In this document: piece after piece, positions 10,501 through 21,456 of the stretch
How the letters are laid out: every line of letters starts with the position of its first letter
Position numbering within the stretch: the first letter of the stretch is position 1
From: Thiomicrospira microaerophila
Lineage (GTDB): Bacteria > Pseudomonadota > Gammaproteobacteria > Thiomicrospirales > Thiomicrospiraceae
DNA: 64,000 nucleotides
Direction of reading: 5' to 3'
NCBI RefSeq assembly: GCF_000934765.1
Contig: NZ_JYNN01000001.1
Location: forward strand, 1 to 64,000
Notes under the pieces: generated by a model
What the model was told of the DNA's origin: nothing
The model's input: only the letters and a program-made list of their open reading frames with translations
Databases searched by the model: none
Made by a program: the position numbers and the translations under genes

Positions 10501-10530
10501 CTCGTTCCCACTGAGGACAGTGGGAACGAG
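10501..10530. repeat. Truncated family A hairpin
   Basis: CTCGTTCCCACTG and CAGTGGGAACGAG meet around a short loop, so this is the A repeat reduced to its terminal hairpin. It sits about 35-70 bases upstream of the following GGDEF/EAL gene. Confidence 0.75.
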
Positions 10531-10565
10531 AAAAGAAGTGTGCTAGGTTAGGTCTAATAAGGATC

Positions 10566-13241
10566 TTGTTTAACTACAGAAAAAATACAAAAGAGTATAT
10601 GATAAAACTACATAAATTAATCGCAGCGGGTTTCGTGTTAGTATTGTTGTTTGGCTTTAGCAGCTTTTATTGGCAAGCCAAACAAGTTGAAAACGCGGCT
10701 TATAAAGAGCTGCAAGCAGTGAATGAGCTTAAAACGCAGCAGCTAAACTATTGGTTGGACGAACGACGTGCGGATGGCTGGGTGTTAGCAAGCAATTTGA
10801 TTTTTCAGGAGTTGATTGAATCTAGCTTAACGGATGCGCAAAAGAAATCACAACTTAAACAGCGTTTAATGTTGTTTTTATCCTCAAAAAACTACGGGCA
10901 GATTACCTTGCATCAGGCCAATGGCGAGTTGATTGTCAATGCGGGGGAACATTTCGCCCATTTGCCGAACCTGACCAGCGAAAAGTTTAAGCAGGCGATT
11001 ATTCAAAAACAGCCGGTATTTACTGATGTTTTTATAGATAAGCAAGGCCACCGTCATTTGGATATGATTATGCCGGTGTGGTCAGAAGCGAATGCGTTTG
11101 AGCCTTTGGCGGTTTTGGTGTTTCATATTGACCCCAAAAACTTTATTGATCAACTGATGATGAAGTGGCCTAGCGACCTGGTCGGTGCGCAAACCTTGTT
11201 GGTTCGCTTTGATGATCAACAACTCTTTGCGCAAACCCCTGTTCGTTTGAATGAGCGATTACATTATCGTGCGGAAGCCTTAGAGGGTTATCAGAATGTA
11301 ATTAAACATAAGCTGAAGAGGTTGAAGGTTGGGAGAGTAGCCTGTCAAAACCTAGCTGGTGAGTCTATTTGGATTTATTGCAATAGCTTAGATAACCCGG
11401 CATGGAGTGTACTTTCACAGGTTGAAAAAGCGCGTTTATTACAGCCTGTCTATGTAACCAGCCTATTGATGAGTTTGGTGTTTGGTTTAATCCTGTTTGG
11501 TTTAGGCGCCTTGGTTTTTTTGCGCGCACAGGTCAAACAACGCAAAATGCAGGACAACCTTAAAGTCGCGGCCAAGGTATTTGACCACACCGGTGAGGGG
11601 ATTATGCTCACGAATGTTGCTGGTGAAATCGAAATGGTGAATAAGGCGTTTTGTGATTTGCTGGGCTATCAGTCATCGCAAGTGATTGGGCAAACCCCTC
11701 GTTTGTTGCAATCAGGGCGTCACGACAAGGCATTTTATGCCAGTATGTGGCAAACAATAGCGCAAACAGGGCGCTGGCAGGGGGAAATTTGGAACCGAAA
11801 ACAAAATGGCGATTTGATTGCCGAATGGTTAAGTATTGCCAGCCTAAAAGACGATACCGGTCAGGTTACGCACTATCTGGCTGTGTTTGCTGATATTTCC
11901 AAACTAAAAAATTCAGAACAAAAACTGGATTATTTATCGCACCATGATCCGCTTACAGGTTTGGCGAATCGTCGGTTATTGCACATCCATTTGCAGCAAG
12001 CCTTATCCCATCATTCGCGTCCACCGCATACGGGTGAACACTTGGCGATTTTGATGTTAGATATTGATCGTTTTAAAACCATTAACGACAGTTATGGTCA
12101 TGCGCTCGGTGACGAGTTATTACAAAAAGTCGCGCATACGCTCTGTGATGGGCGCCGAAAAACCGACACCGTTGCGCGTATTGGGAGTGATGAGTTTACA
12201 CTGGTGCTTGATGAGTTACAAAAACCCGAAGATGCGGCGCGCATTGCCAGTCAGTTAATCAATCAGCTGGCTAAGCCGATCAGACTGAGCAATGGCGAAT
12301 CAATGACGCTAAGTGTGACAGTGGGGATTACACTGCTTAAAGACCCTGCCATCAGTGCCGAACAGTTAATTCAACAGGCCGGCACAGCACTCTATCGAGC
12401 TAAAATAGAGGGGCGTGGCGGATTTTTATTTTTTGAGCCGCACATGACCGCACAAGCGCAACAGCGTTTGCTAATGGAGCTACAACTCAAACAAGCGCTC
12501 AACCAAAATCAATTTGAGGTGTATTACCAGCCGCAGGTTGATTTGCATACCGGTGAAATCATCTCCGCGGAAGCCTTGGTGCGCTGGCATCATCCTGAGC
12601 TGGGCATGGTATCGCCGGGTTATTTTATTCCGATTTGCGAAGAAATTGGTTTAATTATTCCGTTGGGTGATTGGGTGTTGAATGCGACCTTAGAACAAGG
12701 CTGCGCTTGGTTAGAGCAAGGCCAACCAGCTCGGGTGTTGGCGGTGAATGTCGCGGCACTGCAATGGCAACAGCCCAATTTTGTTGAAAAAGTGGAGCAG
12801 GCGCTGAAAAAAACCGGCTATCCCGCTGAGCTGCTGGAGTTGGAGTTAACCGAATCAGGGCTGATGCGCCACGAACAACAGGCCATTAGCGCGATGCAGG
12901 CATTGCGAAAGCTAGGGGTTCATATTGCGATTGATGATTTTGGCACCGGCTATTCATCATTGATTTATTTACGCAACCTGCCCCTGAGCAAACTTAAAAT
13001 TGACAAGCAATTTATTGACGATGTGGTCAGCGATGTTAAAAGCCAGCAGTTGGCTAAAACTATTATCAAAATGGCCCATAACTTGGGTTTTGGCGTGATA
13101 GCCGAAGGGGTTGAAACGTCTGCGCAACTCGATTGGTTGGCGCAAAATGGCTGCGAGAGCTATCAAGGTTTCTTGTGCAGTCCGCCTGTTAAGTCCGACG
13201 AATTTATTACCCTGAATCAATGTCAAGGAGCACAATCTTGA
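10566..13241 (+). CDS. Membrane-bound PAS-GGDEF-EAL protein, probably a c-di-GMP phosphodiesterase
   Basis: About 891 residues from TTG 10566, or 880 from the in-frame ATG at 10599. TM1 (about 15-35) and TM2 (about 300-320) flank a periplasmic sensor region. PAS (about 335-455) is followed by GGDEF (460-620) and EAL (630-880). The GGDEF signature is GSDEF (residues 540-544), a departure from GG(D/E)EF that suggests weak or no cyclase activity. EAL is well preserved: [10 protein letters not shown], the loop-6 motif [10 protein letters not shown] and KIDKQFI. The net role is probably c-di-GMP breakdown; GTP-binding regulation by GGDEF is possible. For the start, AAGGA lies only two bases before the TTG, so ATG 10599 is at least as likely. 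The stop overlaps the TTG start of the next kinase, suggesting coupled translation. Confidence 0.88.
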   Translation: MFNYRKNTKEYMIKLHKLIAAGFVLVLLFGFSSFYWQAKQVENAAYKELQAVNELKTQQLNYWLDERRADGWVLASNLIFQELIESSLTDAQKKSQLKQRLMLFLSSKNYGQITLHQANGELIVNAGEHFAHLPNLTSEKFKQAIIQKQPVFTDVFIDKQGHRHLDMIMPVWSEANAFEPLAVLVFHIDPKNFIDQLMMKWPSDLVGAQTLLVRFDDQQLFAQTPVRLNERLHYRAEALEGYQNVIKHKLKRLKVGRVACQNLAGESIWIYCNSLDNPAWSVLSQVEKARLLQPVYVTSLLMSLVFGLILFGLGALVFLRAQVKQRKMQDNLKVAAKVFDHTGEGIMLTNVAGEIEMVNKAFCDLLGYQSSQVIGQTPRLLQSGRHDKAFYASMWQTIAQTGRWQGEIWNRKQNGDLIAEWLSIASLKDDTGQVTHYLAVFADISKLKNSEQKLDYLSHHDPLTGLANRRLLHIHLQQALSHHSRPPHTGEHLAILMLDIDRFKTINDSYGHALGDELLQKVAHTLCDGRRKTDTVARIGSDEFTLVLDELQKPEDAARIASQLINQLAKPIRLSNGESMTLSVTVGITLLKDPAISAEQLIQQAGTALYRAKIEGRGGFLFFEPHMTAQAQQRLLMELQLKQALNQNQFEVYYQPQVDLHTGEIISAEALVRWHHPELGMVSPGYFIPICEEIGLIIPLGDWVLNATLEQGCAWLEQGQPARVLAVNVAALQWQQPNFVEKVEQALKKTGYPAELLELELTESGLMRHEQQAISAMQALRKLGVHIAIDDFGTGYSSLIYLRNLPLSKLKIDKQFIDDVVSDVKSQQLAKTIIKMAHNLGFGVIAEGVETSAQLDWLAQNGCESYQGFLCSPPVKSDEFITLNQCQGAQS

Positions 13242-15268
13242 ATCGACTGCGTTATTGGGTGTATGGCGTACCCGCGTTATTGGTGTTTGTAGCTGTTTGC
13301 TTAGCAGGGCTCTATGTTATCGAAAAAAACAAGCAAGACCATTTGGCGATGGAGCGCTTTCATGCTCAGCAAGAACTTGCAAAGCTTCGTGTGCAGTTAG
13401 AAACGGTGATAATCAGTAGCGCAAGCCGCATTGAGGGCTTGGTGGCCTATATCAGGCTGAATCCTGATTTATCCACGGCGCAATTTGATAGCTTTGCTCA
13501 ACAATTAATTGATGATTATCCAATAGTCCAAAATATTGCTGGCGCTCCGGACTTAACCGTGAGTTATATGTATCCCTTGGCGGGCAATGAAGCCATAGTC
13601 GGGATGAATTATATGCAGATTCCAGCGCAAGCCGCCGCGGCGATTGAGGCGAAGGCCGCTAAAGCCTTAGTCTTAGCGGGACCGGTGAATTTAATGCAGG
13701 GGGGCGTGGCGTTTATTGCGCGTTTTCCGGTGTTTGTTGAACAAGATGGGCAGGCGCATTTTTGGGGGTTAGTGTCATCAGTGATGCCAGTGGAATTGGT
13801 TTATCAAGCGTCTGGGCTCAAGCAAACCGACTTACAAATTGCGATGCGTGGCCAAAATGCCAGTGGACAGCATGGCGCTATTTTTTATGGTGATGACTCA
13901 GTGTTTCGCCAGCAACCTGAAACCCAACCCGTGTATCTGCCCTATGGCAGTTGGTATATTGCCGCCATCCCACAGCAAGGTTGGCCAACGCATGCGCCTA
14001 ACCAGGCCTGGTTGATATTGCTGTTTTTGGTATTGGCTTTGTTATTAAGTGCGCCTACGCTTTATATTAGCGGGTTATTGTTGCAGCGACGTCAACAAGC
14101 TGTTGCGCTAGAGCAAGCGGTGGCAAAAGCCGAAGCGGCCAATCAAGCTAAATCGGCTTTTTTAGCTAATATGAGCCATGAAATCCGCACCCCCTTGAAT
14201 GGTATTTTGGGTTTAAGCGAACTGGCGTTGGATGAAACTGATGAGAAAAAGCGTGCTCAGCTTTTGCAAAAAAATTATCAGTCTGCCAAAAACTTATTGA
14301 CCATTTTGAATGATATTTTAGACTTTTCCAAAATTGAGGCGGGTAAGTTAACGCTGGAGCCGCAGTGGTTTAATGGGCGTGCGTTACTGCGTCCTATTTT
14401 GGATTTATTTGGCCCGATGGCGAAGAAAAAAGGCTTAACTCTCAAACTCGATATCCAACTGGATGCGAATTTACAATTTCAGTCCGATGCGGGCCGTATT
14501 CGTCAAGTGTTAATGAATTTGTTAAGTAATGCCTTAAAGTTTACCGACAAAGGCTCCATCACCCTAAAAGTCCATCAAACCCTGCGCGACGCCAACCAGG
14601 CCTGGTTGGCATTTTCGGTTGAAGACACCGGAGTAGGCTTGAGCAGCGAACAGCAGGCACGCCTGTTTCAGCCTTTTAGCCAAGCGGATGATTCAATTAC
14701 GCGCAAACACGGTGGAACGGGCTTAGGCTTGGTGATTAGCCAGCGCTTGGTGAAAGCGCTCGGTGGCGAGGGGATTGCATTGCGCTCGTCATTGGGGCAA
14801 GGCACCGTTTTTTCCTTTAGTTTGCCTTGTACCTATCAACCCAACTCCAGTGCGCCAGACAATAGTAGCATGCACGATAGCAAAACGTTACGCACTGCGC
14901 AGGCTTTTGTTGGCAAAATTTTATTGGTAGAGGATAATGAAATTAACCAGATCGTGGCCAAAAATCAATTACAGAAACTCGGTTTGTCTGTGAGTGTGGT
15001 CGCGGACGGTAAAAAAGCGGTGGAAATGGTCGAACGTTATCATTTTGATTTGGTGTTGATGGATATTCAAATGCCAATTATGGATGGCTATCAGGCCACC
15101 CAAGCCATTCGCCGATTTAATAGTGAGATTCCAATTATCGCGCTGACGGCGGCGGCGATGATTGAAGATAAAAACAAAGCCTTGCGTGTGGGCATGAACG
15201 ATCACCTCTCCAAACCGATTGATTCTGACGCCTTGTTGGCGTGTTTAGCGAGTTATTTAAAGCAATAG
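13238..15268 (+). CDS. CHASE-domain hybrid histidine kinase (TM-CHASE-TM-HisKA-HATPase-REC)
   Basis: About 676 residues. I place the start at TTG 13238, eight bases after AAGGAG and overlapping the upstream TGA stop. The longer ATG frame at 13220 would put that ribosome-binding site inside the gene. TM1 (about 8-28) and TM2 (about 260-285) flank a CHASE sensor domain with [16 protein letters not shown] and [21 protein letters not shown]-type sequence, a fold that binds small ligands such as cytokinins in other kinases; the ligand here is unknown. HisKA has His314, HATPase_c has DTGVGLS and [10 protein letters not shown], and the receiver has Asp609. There is no Hpt domain, so transfer onward needs a separate Hpt protein. 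Palindrome copies 4 and 5 lie within it. Confidence 0.9.
   Translation: MNRLRYWVYGVPALLVFVAVCLAGLYVIEKNKQDHLAMERFHAQQELAKLRVQLETVIISSASRIEGLVAYIRLNPDLSTAQFDSFAQQLIDDYPIVQNIAGAPDLTVSYMYPLAGNEAIVGMNYMQIPAQAAAAIEAKAAKALVLAGPVNLMQGGVAFIARFPVFVEQDGQAHFWGLVSSVMPVELVYQASGLKQTDLQIAMRGQNASGQHGAIFYGDDSVFRQQPETQPVYLPYGSWYIAAIPQQGWPTHAPNQAWLILLFLVLALLLSAPTLYISGLLLQRRQQAVALEQAVAKAEAANQAKSAFLANMSHEIRTPLNGILGLSELALDETDEKKRAQLLQKNYQSAKNLLTILNDILDFSKIEAGKLTLEPQWFNGRALLRPILDLFGPMAKKKGLTLKLDIQLDANLQFQSDAGRIRQVLMNLLSNALKFTDKGSITLKVHQTLRDANQAWLAFSVEDTGVGLSSEQQARLFQPFSQADDSITRKHGGTGLGLVISQRLVKALGGEGIALRSSLGQGTVFSFSLPCTYQPNSSAPDNSSMHDSKTLRTAQAFVGKILLVEDNEINQIVAKNQLQKLGLSVSVVADGKKAVEMVERYHFDLVLMDIQMPIMDGYQATQAIRRFNSEIPIIALTAAAMIEDKNKALRVGMNDHLSKPIDSDALLACLASYLKQ
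14000..14013. repeat. Dispersed palindrome, copy 4
   Basis: Perfect 14/14 match just before TM2 of the CHASE kinase, read as NQAWL. Confidence 0.9.
14594..14607. repeat. Dispersed palindrome, copy 5
   Basis: Perfect 14/14 match in the HATPase domain of the CHASE kinase, at the same domain position as copies 1 and 2, read as NQAWL. Confidence 0.9.
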
Positions 15269-15275
15269 GATGATT

Positions 15276-18200
15276 ATGTTAATAGAACGATTAAAAAATT
15301 CGATGAAATTACGGGTGATGCTGTTTAGTTATTTGATGTTGGTTGTTTTGTTTATATTTGTTGGGCTACTGGTTACTTTTACCGTGTATGAAGACAACAG
15401 GCAGCGCTATCAGCTGGCACAACAAGATGCTAACAAACAACTGGCCTTGTTAATTGAGCAAGAGTTGGCAGATAGATTAAAAACCCTGGGCGATTTTTCA
15501 TCTCAGCTTGCGGATAGCAATGGGCTATTACCCTTTGATGAAATTCAGTCGTTGTTAGATAGCCGTGTGCGTTTACATGGTTTTTTTAATAATGGCTTGA
15601 TTGTTGTCGATAAGACGGGGCGGATTGTGGTGGATTCACCGGTTGTTGAGGGCCGGGTGGGTATTGATGCGAGCTCCAGAGCGTTTATTCAACAGGTATT
15701 AGGCACGCAACAGTCCATCATTACCTCTCCATTAGTGGGTAAGGCGATGGGGCAACCTATTTTTAATATCGCCGTGCCCATTGTGGGCGCCGATAATCAA
15801 GCCCATGGCGTTTTGTTCGGTGTCACCTTGCTACGGGAGGATAATTTTTTAATCAATTTATCAAATCGCCTAGTATCGAATCGCTTAAGCCAGTTTTATG
15901 TGGTTGATAAAGCAAATGATATGATTGTGGCGTCCTCAAACTCGGACTTGGTTTTCGAGTCTTTATCCGGCTATGCTGAGATTTGTGGCATTCTGCAGTC
16001 TATCCAGCGCGGTGAAGTGTCTGGTTTTGCAACGAGTGCGCTTGGACAAGATGTACTGTTTAGCAGTGATCCGATTGAACGAATGGGCTGGGAGGTGGTG
16101 CATGCCGTGCCTTTGGAGATTGTATTAGAACCCATTTGGCCTTTATTATGGAACTTGGTTTGGCTTTTAGTTTTGTTGATGGGTTTAATGCTGATGACAT
16201 TGACATGGTTTATGCGAAGGGAACTTGAACCTTTGAGCAAGTATGTTCAGCAAATTGATCAGATGTCAAATGACACTCAAGATTTTGCGCCCATTCAATC
16301 TAACCGTCAAGATGAGTTGGGGCGTTTGGTGGCGGCGTTTAATCGTTTGGGGGCTAAACAGCAAACGATGATAAATGAGATGACCGAGGCTAAATTTGTG
16401 GCCGAGCAAGCTAACCAGGCCAAGTCTGAGTTTTTAGCGAATATGAGCCATGAAATTCGGACCCCGTTGAATGCGGTGATTGGCTTGAGTGAGATGATGG
16501 TGCATGATAAAAATCTACCTGAACAGCATCAACGTCGCGTTCGTCAAGTGCATGGTTCAGCAAAGTTATTGCTTGGCATTATTAATGATGTATTGGATTA
16601 CTCAAAAATCGAGAGCGGACGTCTAGAGGTCGAGCGTAAGCCTTTCCGACTCAATGAGGTTTTGGATCAAGTCAGCGTGTTGTTTAGCGATATGACCGTG
16701 CGTAAAGGCGTGGAACTGGCGTTTCATCTTCGCCCGAATGTCCCCACCGATTTGATTGGTGATAGTTTACGCTTGACGCAGGTCTTGACCAATTTAATGG
16801 GCAATGCGGTGAAATTTACCGAGAAGGGCGAAATTGAGTTATGTATTCGGGTGGAACGCTTAGAAACCCATCAGGTTTCCCTCGTGTTCGCGGTGCGCGA
16901 TACCGGTATTGGTATGACCGTGCAACAGCGTCAGCGTCTGTTTAGTGCATTTATGCAAGCCGATACCTCGACCACCCGTAAATATGGCGGTACGGGTTTG
17001 GGGGTGGGGATTAGCCAGCGTTTGGTGCATCTATTAGGGGGCAGTGATATTGATGTGCAATCGACACCGGGTGAAGGCTCGATGTTTAGTTTTAGCCTCA
17101 CCTTGCCTAGAGTGCAAACCGATGTGGAAAGCAAGGCGCATACGTTTGTGTGTGATCCAGCACCCTGTCGCGCATTGGTGGTTGATGACCAGCCGATTAG
17201 CCGAGCGATTTTGCGCGAGGTTTTAGAGTCTTGGCAGTTTGAGGTCGATGAGGCTGAGAATGGCGAGCAGGCGGTGCAGAAGGTCGCCGAACATTTAGAG
17301 GATGCCCGTTTTTATCGTGTGATTTTAATGGATTGGGAGATGCCAAAACTCAATGGCTTGCTAGCATTGCGTCAAATCAAACAGCTGTATTTAGAATCGG
17401 GGCATGAAACCGACTTGCCGGCGTTGTTGATGGTGAGCGCACACGACGAGGCCGAGTTGGCGATGAGCGGCGATGATGCCTATCCATTTGTGCACAAGCC
17501 TTTCAGCCCATCGCATCTGTATAACGCGATAAATCAATTGCAGCGTCTAGATCGTTTAGGTGTGGTGGAGCGTGATGTGAATGTGCAATTTAAAGGCCAG
17601 CGGATTTTGGTGGTTGAGGATAACGAGATTAACCGCGAAGTCGTGGCCGAGTTGTTGGCGGATTTGAATTTGGTGGTGGAGTATGCCGAAAACGGACAGC
17701 TGGCGGTTGAAGCGGTAAAAACGCATGACTACAAGCTGGTGCTGATGGATATTCAAATGCCAGTGATGGGCGGCTATGAGGCGACCCGTGCTATTCGTGA
17801 ATTTAACAGCTCGGTGCCGATTGTGGCCTTGACCGCCGCCGCGATGGTGGAGGACAAAAAGAAAGCCCTCGCCGCTGGCATGGATGCACATCTGGCTAAG
17901 CCAATTGATTTAAACCAGCTCAAACAGGTGATGATGCAATATTTAGAGCATGAGCGAGTTGAAAAAACACCTTTAACCGACGACGATGTGCAACAAGCGG
18001 CTAGCGAGATGATTGAGCAACCAGGCCTGGTCGGTGCGCAAGCCAAAACCGACAGTTTATTGCGCCAGTCAAAACCTCGGATTTTAATTGTCGATGACGA
18101 ACCGGCGAATGCACGCGTTTTAGCAAATGGTTTAAAGGCTGACTATGTGCTGTTATTGGCTAACTCAGGCCAAAAGGCATTGAACTTGGCACAGTCAGAA

Positions 18201-18965
18201 CCTCAGCCCGACCTGGTGTTGTTGGATATTATGATGCCAGATATGGATGGTTATGAAGTGTGCCATAGGTTGAAAAATGAACCGAGTACCTCAAACATTC
18301 CGATTGTCTTTGTCAGTTCATTGGATCAACGGCATGACGAGGAAAAAGGCTTAAATATGGGCGCGGTGGATTATATTTCTAAACCTTTCCATTTGCCTAT
18401 TGTGAAGTCTCGTATTCGTAATCATTTGGCACTAAAGCTCAAAACCGATTTGCTCGAAGAAATGTCGCATATGGATGGGTTAACGCATATCGCCAACCGC
18501 CGCCAGTTTGATGAAAGTTTGATGCGTGAAAGCATGCGTTTAGCGCGCAGCGGCAAGCCGATGGGGTTGATTATGCTGGATATTGATTTCTTTAAACCCT
18601 TCAACGATCATTATGGTCATGGTCAAGGCGATATTTGTTTGCAAAAAGTCGCACAAGCCTTACAAGCGGTGATTCACCGTCCTGGCGACTTGTTAGCCCG
18701 CTATGGGGGCGAGGAGTTTGTGGTGCTGTTACCTGAAACCGGGCAGCGCGGTACTCAGCGTGTAGCTGAAGAATTGCGTTCAGCGGTCGAGTCGTTAAAA
18801 CTGAAACACGAGTATTCAAACGTAGCGGATTACGTTACGATCAGTGTTGGCGCGATATCAGGCTGGGCACAAAACCACGAACAGGCCGAACAGATGCTCA
18901 AGCAAGCCGATGATGCACTCTATCAAGCCAAAGAAAACGGCCGTAACCGTGTGTGTATGATTTAA
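15276..18965 (+). CDS. Hybrid histidine kinase with three receivers and a C-terminal diguanylate cyclase
   Basis: About 1229 residues, starting at ATG 15276 with AGGA five bases upstream; the ATG at 15270 overlaps that site. TM1 (15-37) and TM2 (about 283-305) flank a periplasmic Cache-like domain, followed by HAMP (about 308-360), HisKA (His392) and HATPase_c ([17 protein letters not shown]). Three receivers follow with Asp686, Asp825 and Asp984. The C-terminal GGDEF domain has an intact GGEEF active site (1144-1148) and an RPGD inhibitory-site motif five residues before it, so it should make c-di-GMP with product inhibition. It is a one-polypeptide route from periplasmic signal to second messenger and may be opposed by the EAL protein two genes upstream. 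The palindrome at 18019 lies in the linker between receivers 2 and 3. Confidence 0.93.
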   Translation: MLIERLKNSMKLRVMLFSYLMLVVLFIFVGLLVTFTVYEDNRQRYQLAQQDANKQLALLIEQELADRLKTLGDFSSQLADSNGLLPFDEIQSLLDSRVRLHGFFNNGLIVVDKTGRIVVDSPVVEGRVGIDASSRAFIQQVLGTQQSIITSPLVGKAMGQPIFNIAVPIVGADNQAHGVLFGVTLLREDNFLINLSNRLVSNRLSQFYVVDKANDMIVASSNSDLVFESLSGYAEICGILQSIQRGEVSGFATSALGQDVLFSSDPIERMGWEVVHAVPLEIVLEPIWPLLWNLVWLLVLLMGLMLMTLTWFMRRELEPLSKYVQQIDQMSNDTQDFAPIQSNRQDELGRLVAAFNRLGAKQQTMINEMTEAKFVAEQANQAKSEFLANMSHEIRTPLNAVIGLSEMMVHDKNLPEQHQRRVRQVHGSAKLLLGIINDVLDYSKIESGRLEVERKPFRLNEVLDQVSVLFSDMTVRKGVELAFHLRPNVPTDLIGDSLRLTQVLTNLMGNAVKFTEKGEIELCIRVERLETHQVSLVFAVRDTGIGMTVQQRQRLFSAFMQADTSTTRKYGGTGLGVGISQRLVHLLGGSDIDVQSTPGEGSMFSFSLTLPRVQTDVESKAHTFVCDPAPCRALVVDDQPISRAILREVLESWQFEVDEAENGEQAVQKVAEHLEDARFYRVILMDWEMPKLNGLLALRQIKQLYLESGHETDLPALLMVSAHDEAELAMSGDDAYPFVHKPFSPSHLYNAINQLQRLDRLGVVERDVNVQFKGQRILVVEDNEINREVVAELLADLNLVVEYAENGQLAVEAVKTHDYKLVLMDIQMPVMGGYEATRAIREFNSSVPIVALTAAAMVEDKKKALAAGMDAHLAKPIDLNQLKQVMMQYLEHERVEKTPLTDDDVQQAASEMIEQPGLVGAQAKTDSLLRQSKPRILIVDDEPANARVLANGLKADYVLLLANSGQKALNLAQSEPQPDLVLLDIMMPDMDGYEVCHRLKNEPSTSNIPIVFVSSLDQRHDEEKGLNMGAVDYISKPFHLPIVKSRIRNHLALKLKTDLLEEMSHMDGLTHIANRRQFDESLMRESMRLARSGKPMGLIMLDIDFFKPFNDHYGHGQGDICLQKVAQALQAVIHRPGDLLARYGGEEFVVLLPETGQRGTQRVAEELRSAVESLKLKHEYSNVADYVTISVGAISGWAQNHEQAEQMLKQADDALYQAKENGRNRVCMI
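18019..18032. repeat. Dispersed palindrome, copy 6
   Basis: 13/14 match with intact core, in the linker before the third receiver domain, read in the other frame as QPGLVG. Confidence 0.85.
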
Positions 18966-19141
18966 GAGCCATGGGGACACTTAACCCGCCATAAATTGAA
19001 TGGTGGCGTTCCCACGCACAGCGCCACGGCCATTAAGTTAAGGAATAAATAGCTCCTAATTGCCCTGTCACCCTGCGCGAAGTCGCAGGGTCTATTGCCG
19101 CCAGGTAAAAAAACAGAGGCCAATGAGAAATAAGAGGCCAT
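18966..19141. other. Intergenic region after the signalling block
   Basis: Contains a GC-rich hairpin CACCCTGCG/CGCAGGGTC (about 19069-19093) and a looser inverted repeat around 18984-19035. These may end transcription of the kinase gene, but neither has a T-tract. No gene was seen. Confidence 0.35.
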
Positions 19142-19176
19142 AAAAAAAGCCGTCTGATCAGGACGGCTTTTTTAGG
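19142..19176. terminator. Bidirectional rho-independent terminator
   Basis: Hairpin AAAAAAGCCGTCC-type arm (AAGCCGTCTGATCAGGACGGCTT) flanked by A-run and T-run, so it can work on both strands. It serves rpmJ2 on the minus strand and possibly the signalling block on the plus strand. Confidence 0.85.
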
Positions 19177-19191
19177 GGTTCAGCGTTTTAA

Positions 19192-19317
19192 TTAACGTTG
19201 ACGTGCTTTGAATTTTGGATTGGTTTTGCAGATCACGTAAACCTTTCCACGACGACGAACGATTTGACAGTCTTTATGACGCGTTTTTGCTGATTTTAAT
19301 GAAGATAAAATTTTCAT
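19192..19317 (-). CDS. rpmJ2: 50S ribosomal protein L36, zinc-free (C-) paralogue, RpmJ2/YkgO type
   Basis: A 41-residue basic protein beginning [18 protein letters not shown] and ending NPKFKARQR. The YkgO-type form of L36 carries the extra N-terminal segment seen here. The canonical zinc ribbon Cys-x2-Cys...Cys...His is not complete: I see only Cys17 and Cys30. Such C- paralogues typically replace the zinc-containing L36 under zinc limitation. It stands alone as a transcript with AGGTAA upstream of the ATG and a strong terminator after its stop. No Zur-box-like palindrome was confidently identified upstream. Confidence 0.92.
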   Translation of the reverse strand: MKILSSLKSAKTRHKDCQIVRRRGKVYVICKTNPKFKARQR

Positions 19318-19524
19318 AGTGAGTTACCTAGGTTAAGAGCTTCACAGCTCGGTTCAAATTTGAAAGGCGCATTTTACTGATTTGATGGCGGTTTGTCTAT
19401 TAATTGTTTTAGTTTTTGATTGAAATCATCCTATTTTTCGCTAAGCTAGCGACAGATTTTCATTTTTATCGTTGTTTTATCGTGAATACTGGGCATATAT
19501 TATGAATGCAGTTAGGTGCAAATT

Positions 19525-21456
19525 ATGACGTTGATGGCGCGCGTTGAAGCGTTTTTGAATAAAGACGGCGCGCTTGAGCAGCGCATCGAGGGGTTCTCTG
19601 TTCGTACAGCGCAAATTGAGATGGCCAAGCAAATTACAGCGTGTTTTGAATCTGATGACACATTAATTGTAGAGGCCGGCACCGGCACCGGGAAGACATT
19701 TGCATATTTAATTCCAGCCTTGTTATCAGGCAAGCAGGTGATTATCTCTACGGCGACTAAGAATTTGCAACAACAATTGGTCGACAAGGATTTGCCCTTG
19801 TTAAAAAAGGTTTGTGGTGTAAAGGGTGTGGTGATGCAATTAAAAGGGCGTGAGAACTATCTTTGCGAACAACGCTTACATCAGGCAGAAACGCTGTTTA
19901 AGAATACGAAGTCTGATTGGCGAAAATTGGCTAAATTGCGTCATTGGATGGAGAGCAGTGCAACGGGTGACTTGTCTGAAGCCGGGGTGATTGATGAGTC
20001 GGACCCACTTTGGCGCAAGGTGTGTGCAAAGTTAGAGTTCTGCCAAGCGGCGGCTTGTCAAAAAGAGGGTGAGTGTTTTTATCCTAAGGTTAAACAAAAA
20101 GCACTTGAAGCGCAGGTGCTGGTGGTCAATCATCATTTGTTTTGTGCCGATCTGGCATTGCGTGAGCAAGGATTTGGTGAACTGTTACCGGATGCGGATT
20201 GCTATGTATTTGATGAAGCGCATCAGCTACCGGACATTGCGGCGCAGTTTTTAGGTTTTTCTGTGTCGCGCTTTCAGCTTGATGAGTTGTGTCGTGATAT
20301 TAAGCAAGCCAAAGCGGAGGAGTCGAATGAGTCGGAGGATGTGGTTGATCGCGTTAATGTGTTGCAAGAGCAAGTTAAGCTAGTTAATGAGGCGCTGGGG
20401 AAGTGGGATAGGCGTTGGAACTGGGAGCAGTTGGCGGGTTCAGCGGTTTTTTTACAGCACATTAAGCGGCTGATTAACCAATTAGCTACCTTGGCTGATC
20501 ATTTAAAAACGCTAGAAAAGCGCGGCAAGCTTTTAGCCGCTGTGGCAAAGCGTACACAGGAGTTAGAGACGCAGTTAAACCTTTGGCTTAACACTGAAAA
20601 AGAGACAGAGGTGCGTTGGGCGGAGTCTTCACAGGCGCGTTTTAAGTTGAATATGACACCGTTGAGCGTGGCAGAGCCGTTTAGTCGTCAGCGTGAAGCG
20701 ATAGGCGGGGGCTGGGTATTTACTTCGGCGACCTTGAGTGTGCATGAGCGTTTTGATTATTTTGTGCAGCGCTTGGGTTTGGCACAGGCGCAAACAGCGG
20801 TCTGGCCAAGCCCTTTTGATTATCAAGCCCAAGGCGTGATTTATCATCCGGTGGGGTTACCCGATCCGCGTTCTGAGGATTATATTAAAATTTGTATGCG
20901 TGCGGTCTGGCCGTTGTTGAAAGAAAGTGAGGGGCGTGCTTTTTTGCTGTTTACCAGTTTTCGTGCGTTAAATGAAGCAAAGACATTACTGGCTGCGCAT
21001 TGGAAGGGCGTGCTGCTGGTACAGGGCGAGGATGCCAAACACAGGTTGTTGGCGCGCTTTAAATCGGAGAAGGCGGCTATTTTGCTCGGCACGAGTAGTT
21101 TTTGGGAGGGGGTCGATGTTAAGGGGCAGGACTTACAATTGGTAGTGATTGATCGCATTCCATTTGCGCCACCGGATGATCCATTGGTGCAAGCACGTGA
21201 AAGCTACCTCAAACAGAAAGGCTTGAGTGGTTTTGCACACTTTCAGTTACCCGAGGCCGTGATGGCGTTAAAGCAGGGAGCGGGAAGGCTGATTCGTGAT
21301 GTGAATGATCGCGGGGTTTTGGTACTATGTGATCCTCGATTGTCGAGCAAAGGGTATGGGCAAACAATTATGAAGAGTTTGCCGGATTTTCCATGGGTTT
21401 ATCAAGCCGATGCCCCTTTGAATTTATTAAAAAAATTAAAGAAAGAAGTAAAGTGA
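19525..21456 (+). CDS. yoaA: DinG-family ATP-dependent DNA helicase (YoaA-like)
   Basis: About 643 residues of an XPD/DinG-type superfamily 2 helicase that unwinds DNA in repair. Walker A is VEAGTGTGKT (near residue 50), Walker B/DEAH is VFDEAHQLPD, and motif VI is QGAGRLIRDVNDRG. The four-cysteine [4Fe-4S] insertion is present (Cys in NYLCEQR, EFCQAAACQKEGECFYP), which points to the FeS-type YoaA/DinG enzyme. The start is ATG 19525, since TTAGGTG provides a ribosome-binding site that overlaps the alternative GTG at 19516. The stop shares one base with the tsaB start. Confidence 0.93.
   Translation: MTLMARVEAFLNKDGALEQRIEGFSVRTAQIEMAKQITACFESDDTLIVEAGTGTGKTFAYLIPALLSGKQVIISTATKNLQQQLVDKDLPLLKKVCGVKGVVMQLKGRENYLCEQRLHQAETLFKNTKSDWRKLAKLRHWMESSATGDLSEAGVIDESDPLWRKVCAKLEFCQAAACQKEGECFYPKVKQKALEAQVLVVNHHLFCADLALREQGFGELLPDADCYVFDEAHQLPDIAAQFLGFSVSRFQLDELCRDIKQAKAEESNESEDVVDRVNVLQEQVKLVNEALGKWDRRWNWEQLAGSAVFLQHIKRLINQLATLADHLKTLEKRGKLLAAVAKRTQELETQLNLWLNTEKETEVRWAESSQARFKLNMTPLSVAEPFSRQREAIGGGWVFTSATLSVHERFDYFVQRLGLAQAQTAVWPSPFDYQAQGVIYHPVGLPDPRSEDYIKICMRAVWPLLKESEGRAFLLFTSFRALNEAKTLLAAHWKGVLLVQGEDAKHRLLARFKSEKAAILLGTSSFWEGVDVKGQDLQLVVIDRIPFAPPDDPLVQARESYLKQKGLSGFAHFQLPEAVMALKQGAGRLIRDVNDRGVLVLCDPRLSSKGYGQTIMKSLPDFPWVYQADAPLNLLKKLKKEVK

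Noticed and set aside
9851-10530. CRISPR-like array of repeats
   Set aside because: Units are self-complementary hairpins of 89-117 bp without unique spacers of even length, and no cas genes are present.
13220-13237. ATG start for the CHASE kinase at 13220
   Set aside because: The AAGGAG site lies downstream of this ATG and fits TTG 13238, which also overlaps the upstream stop codon.
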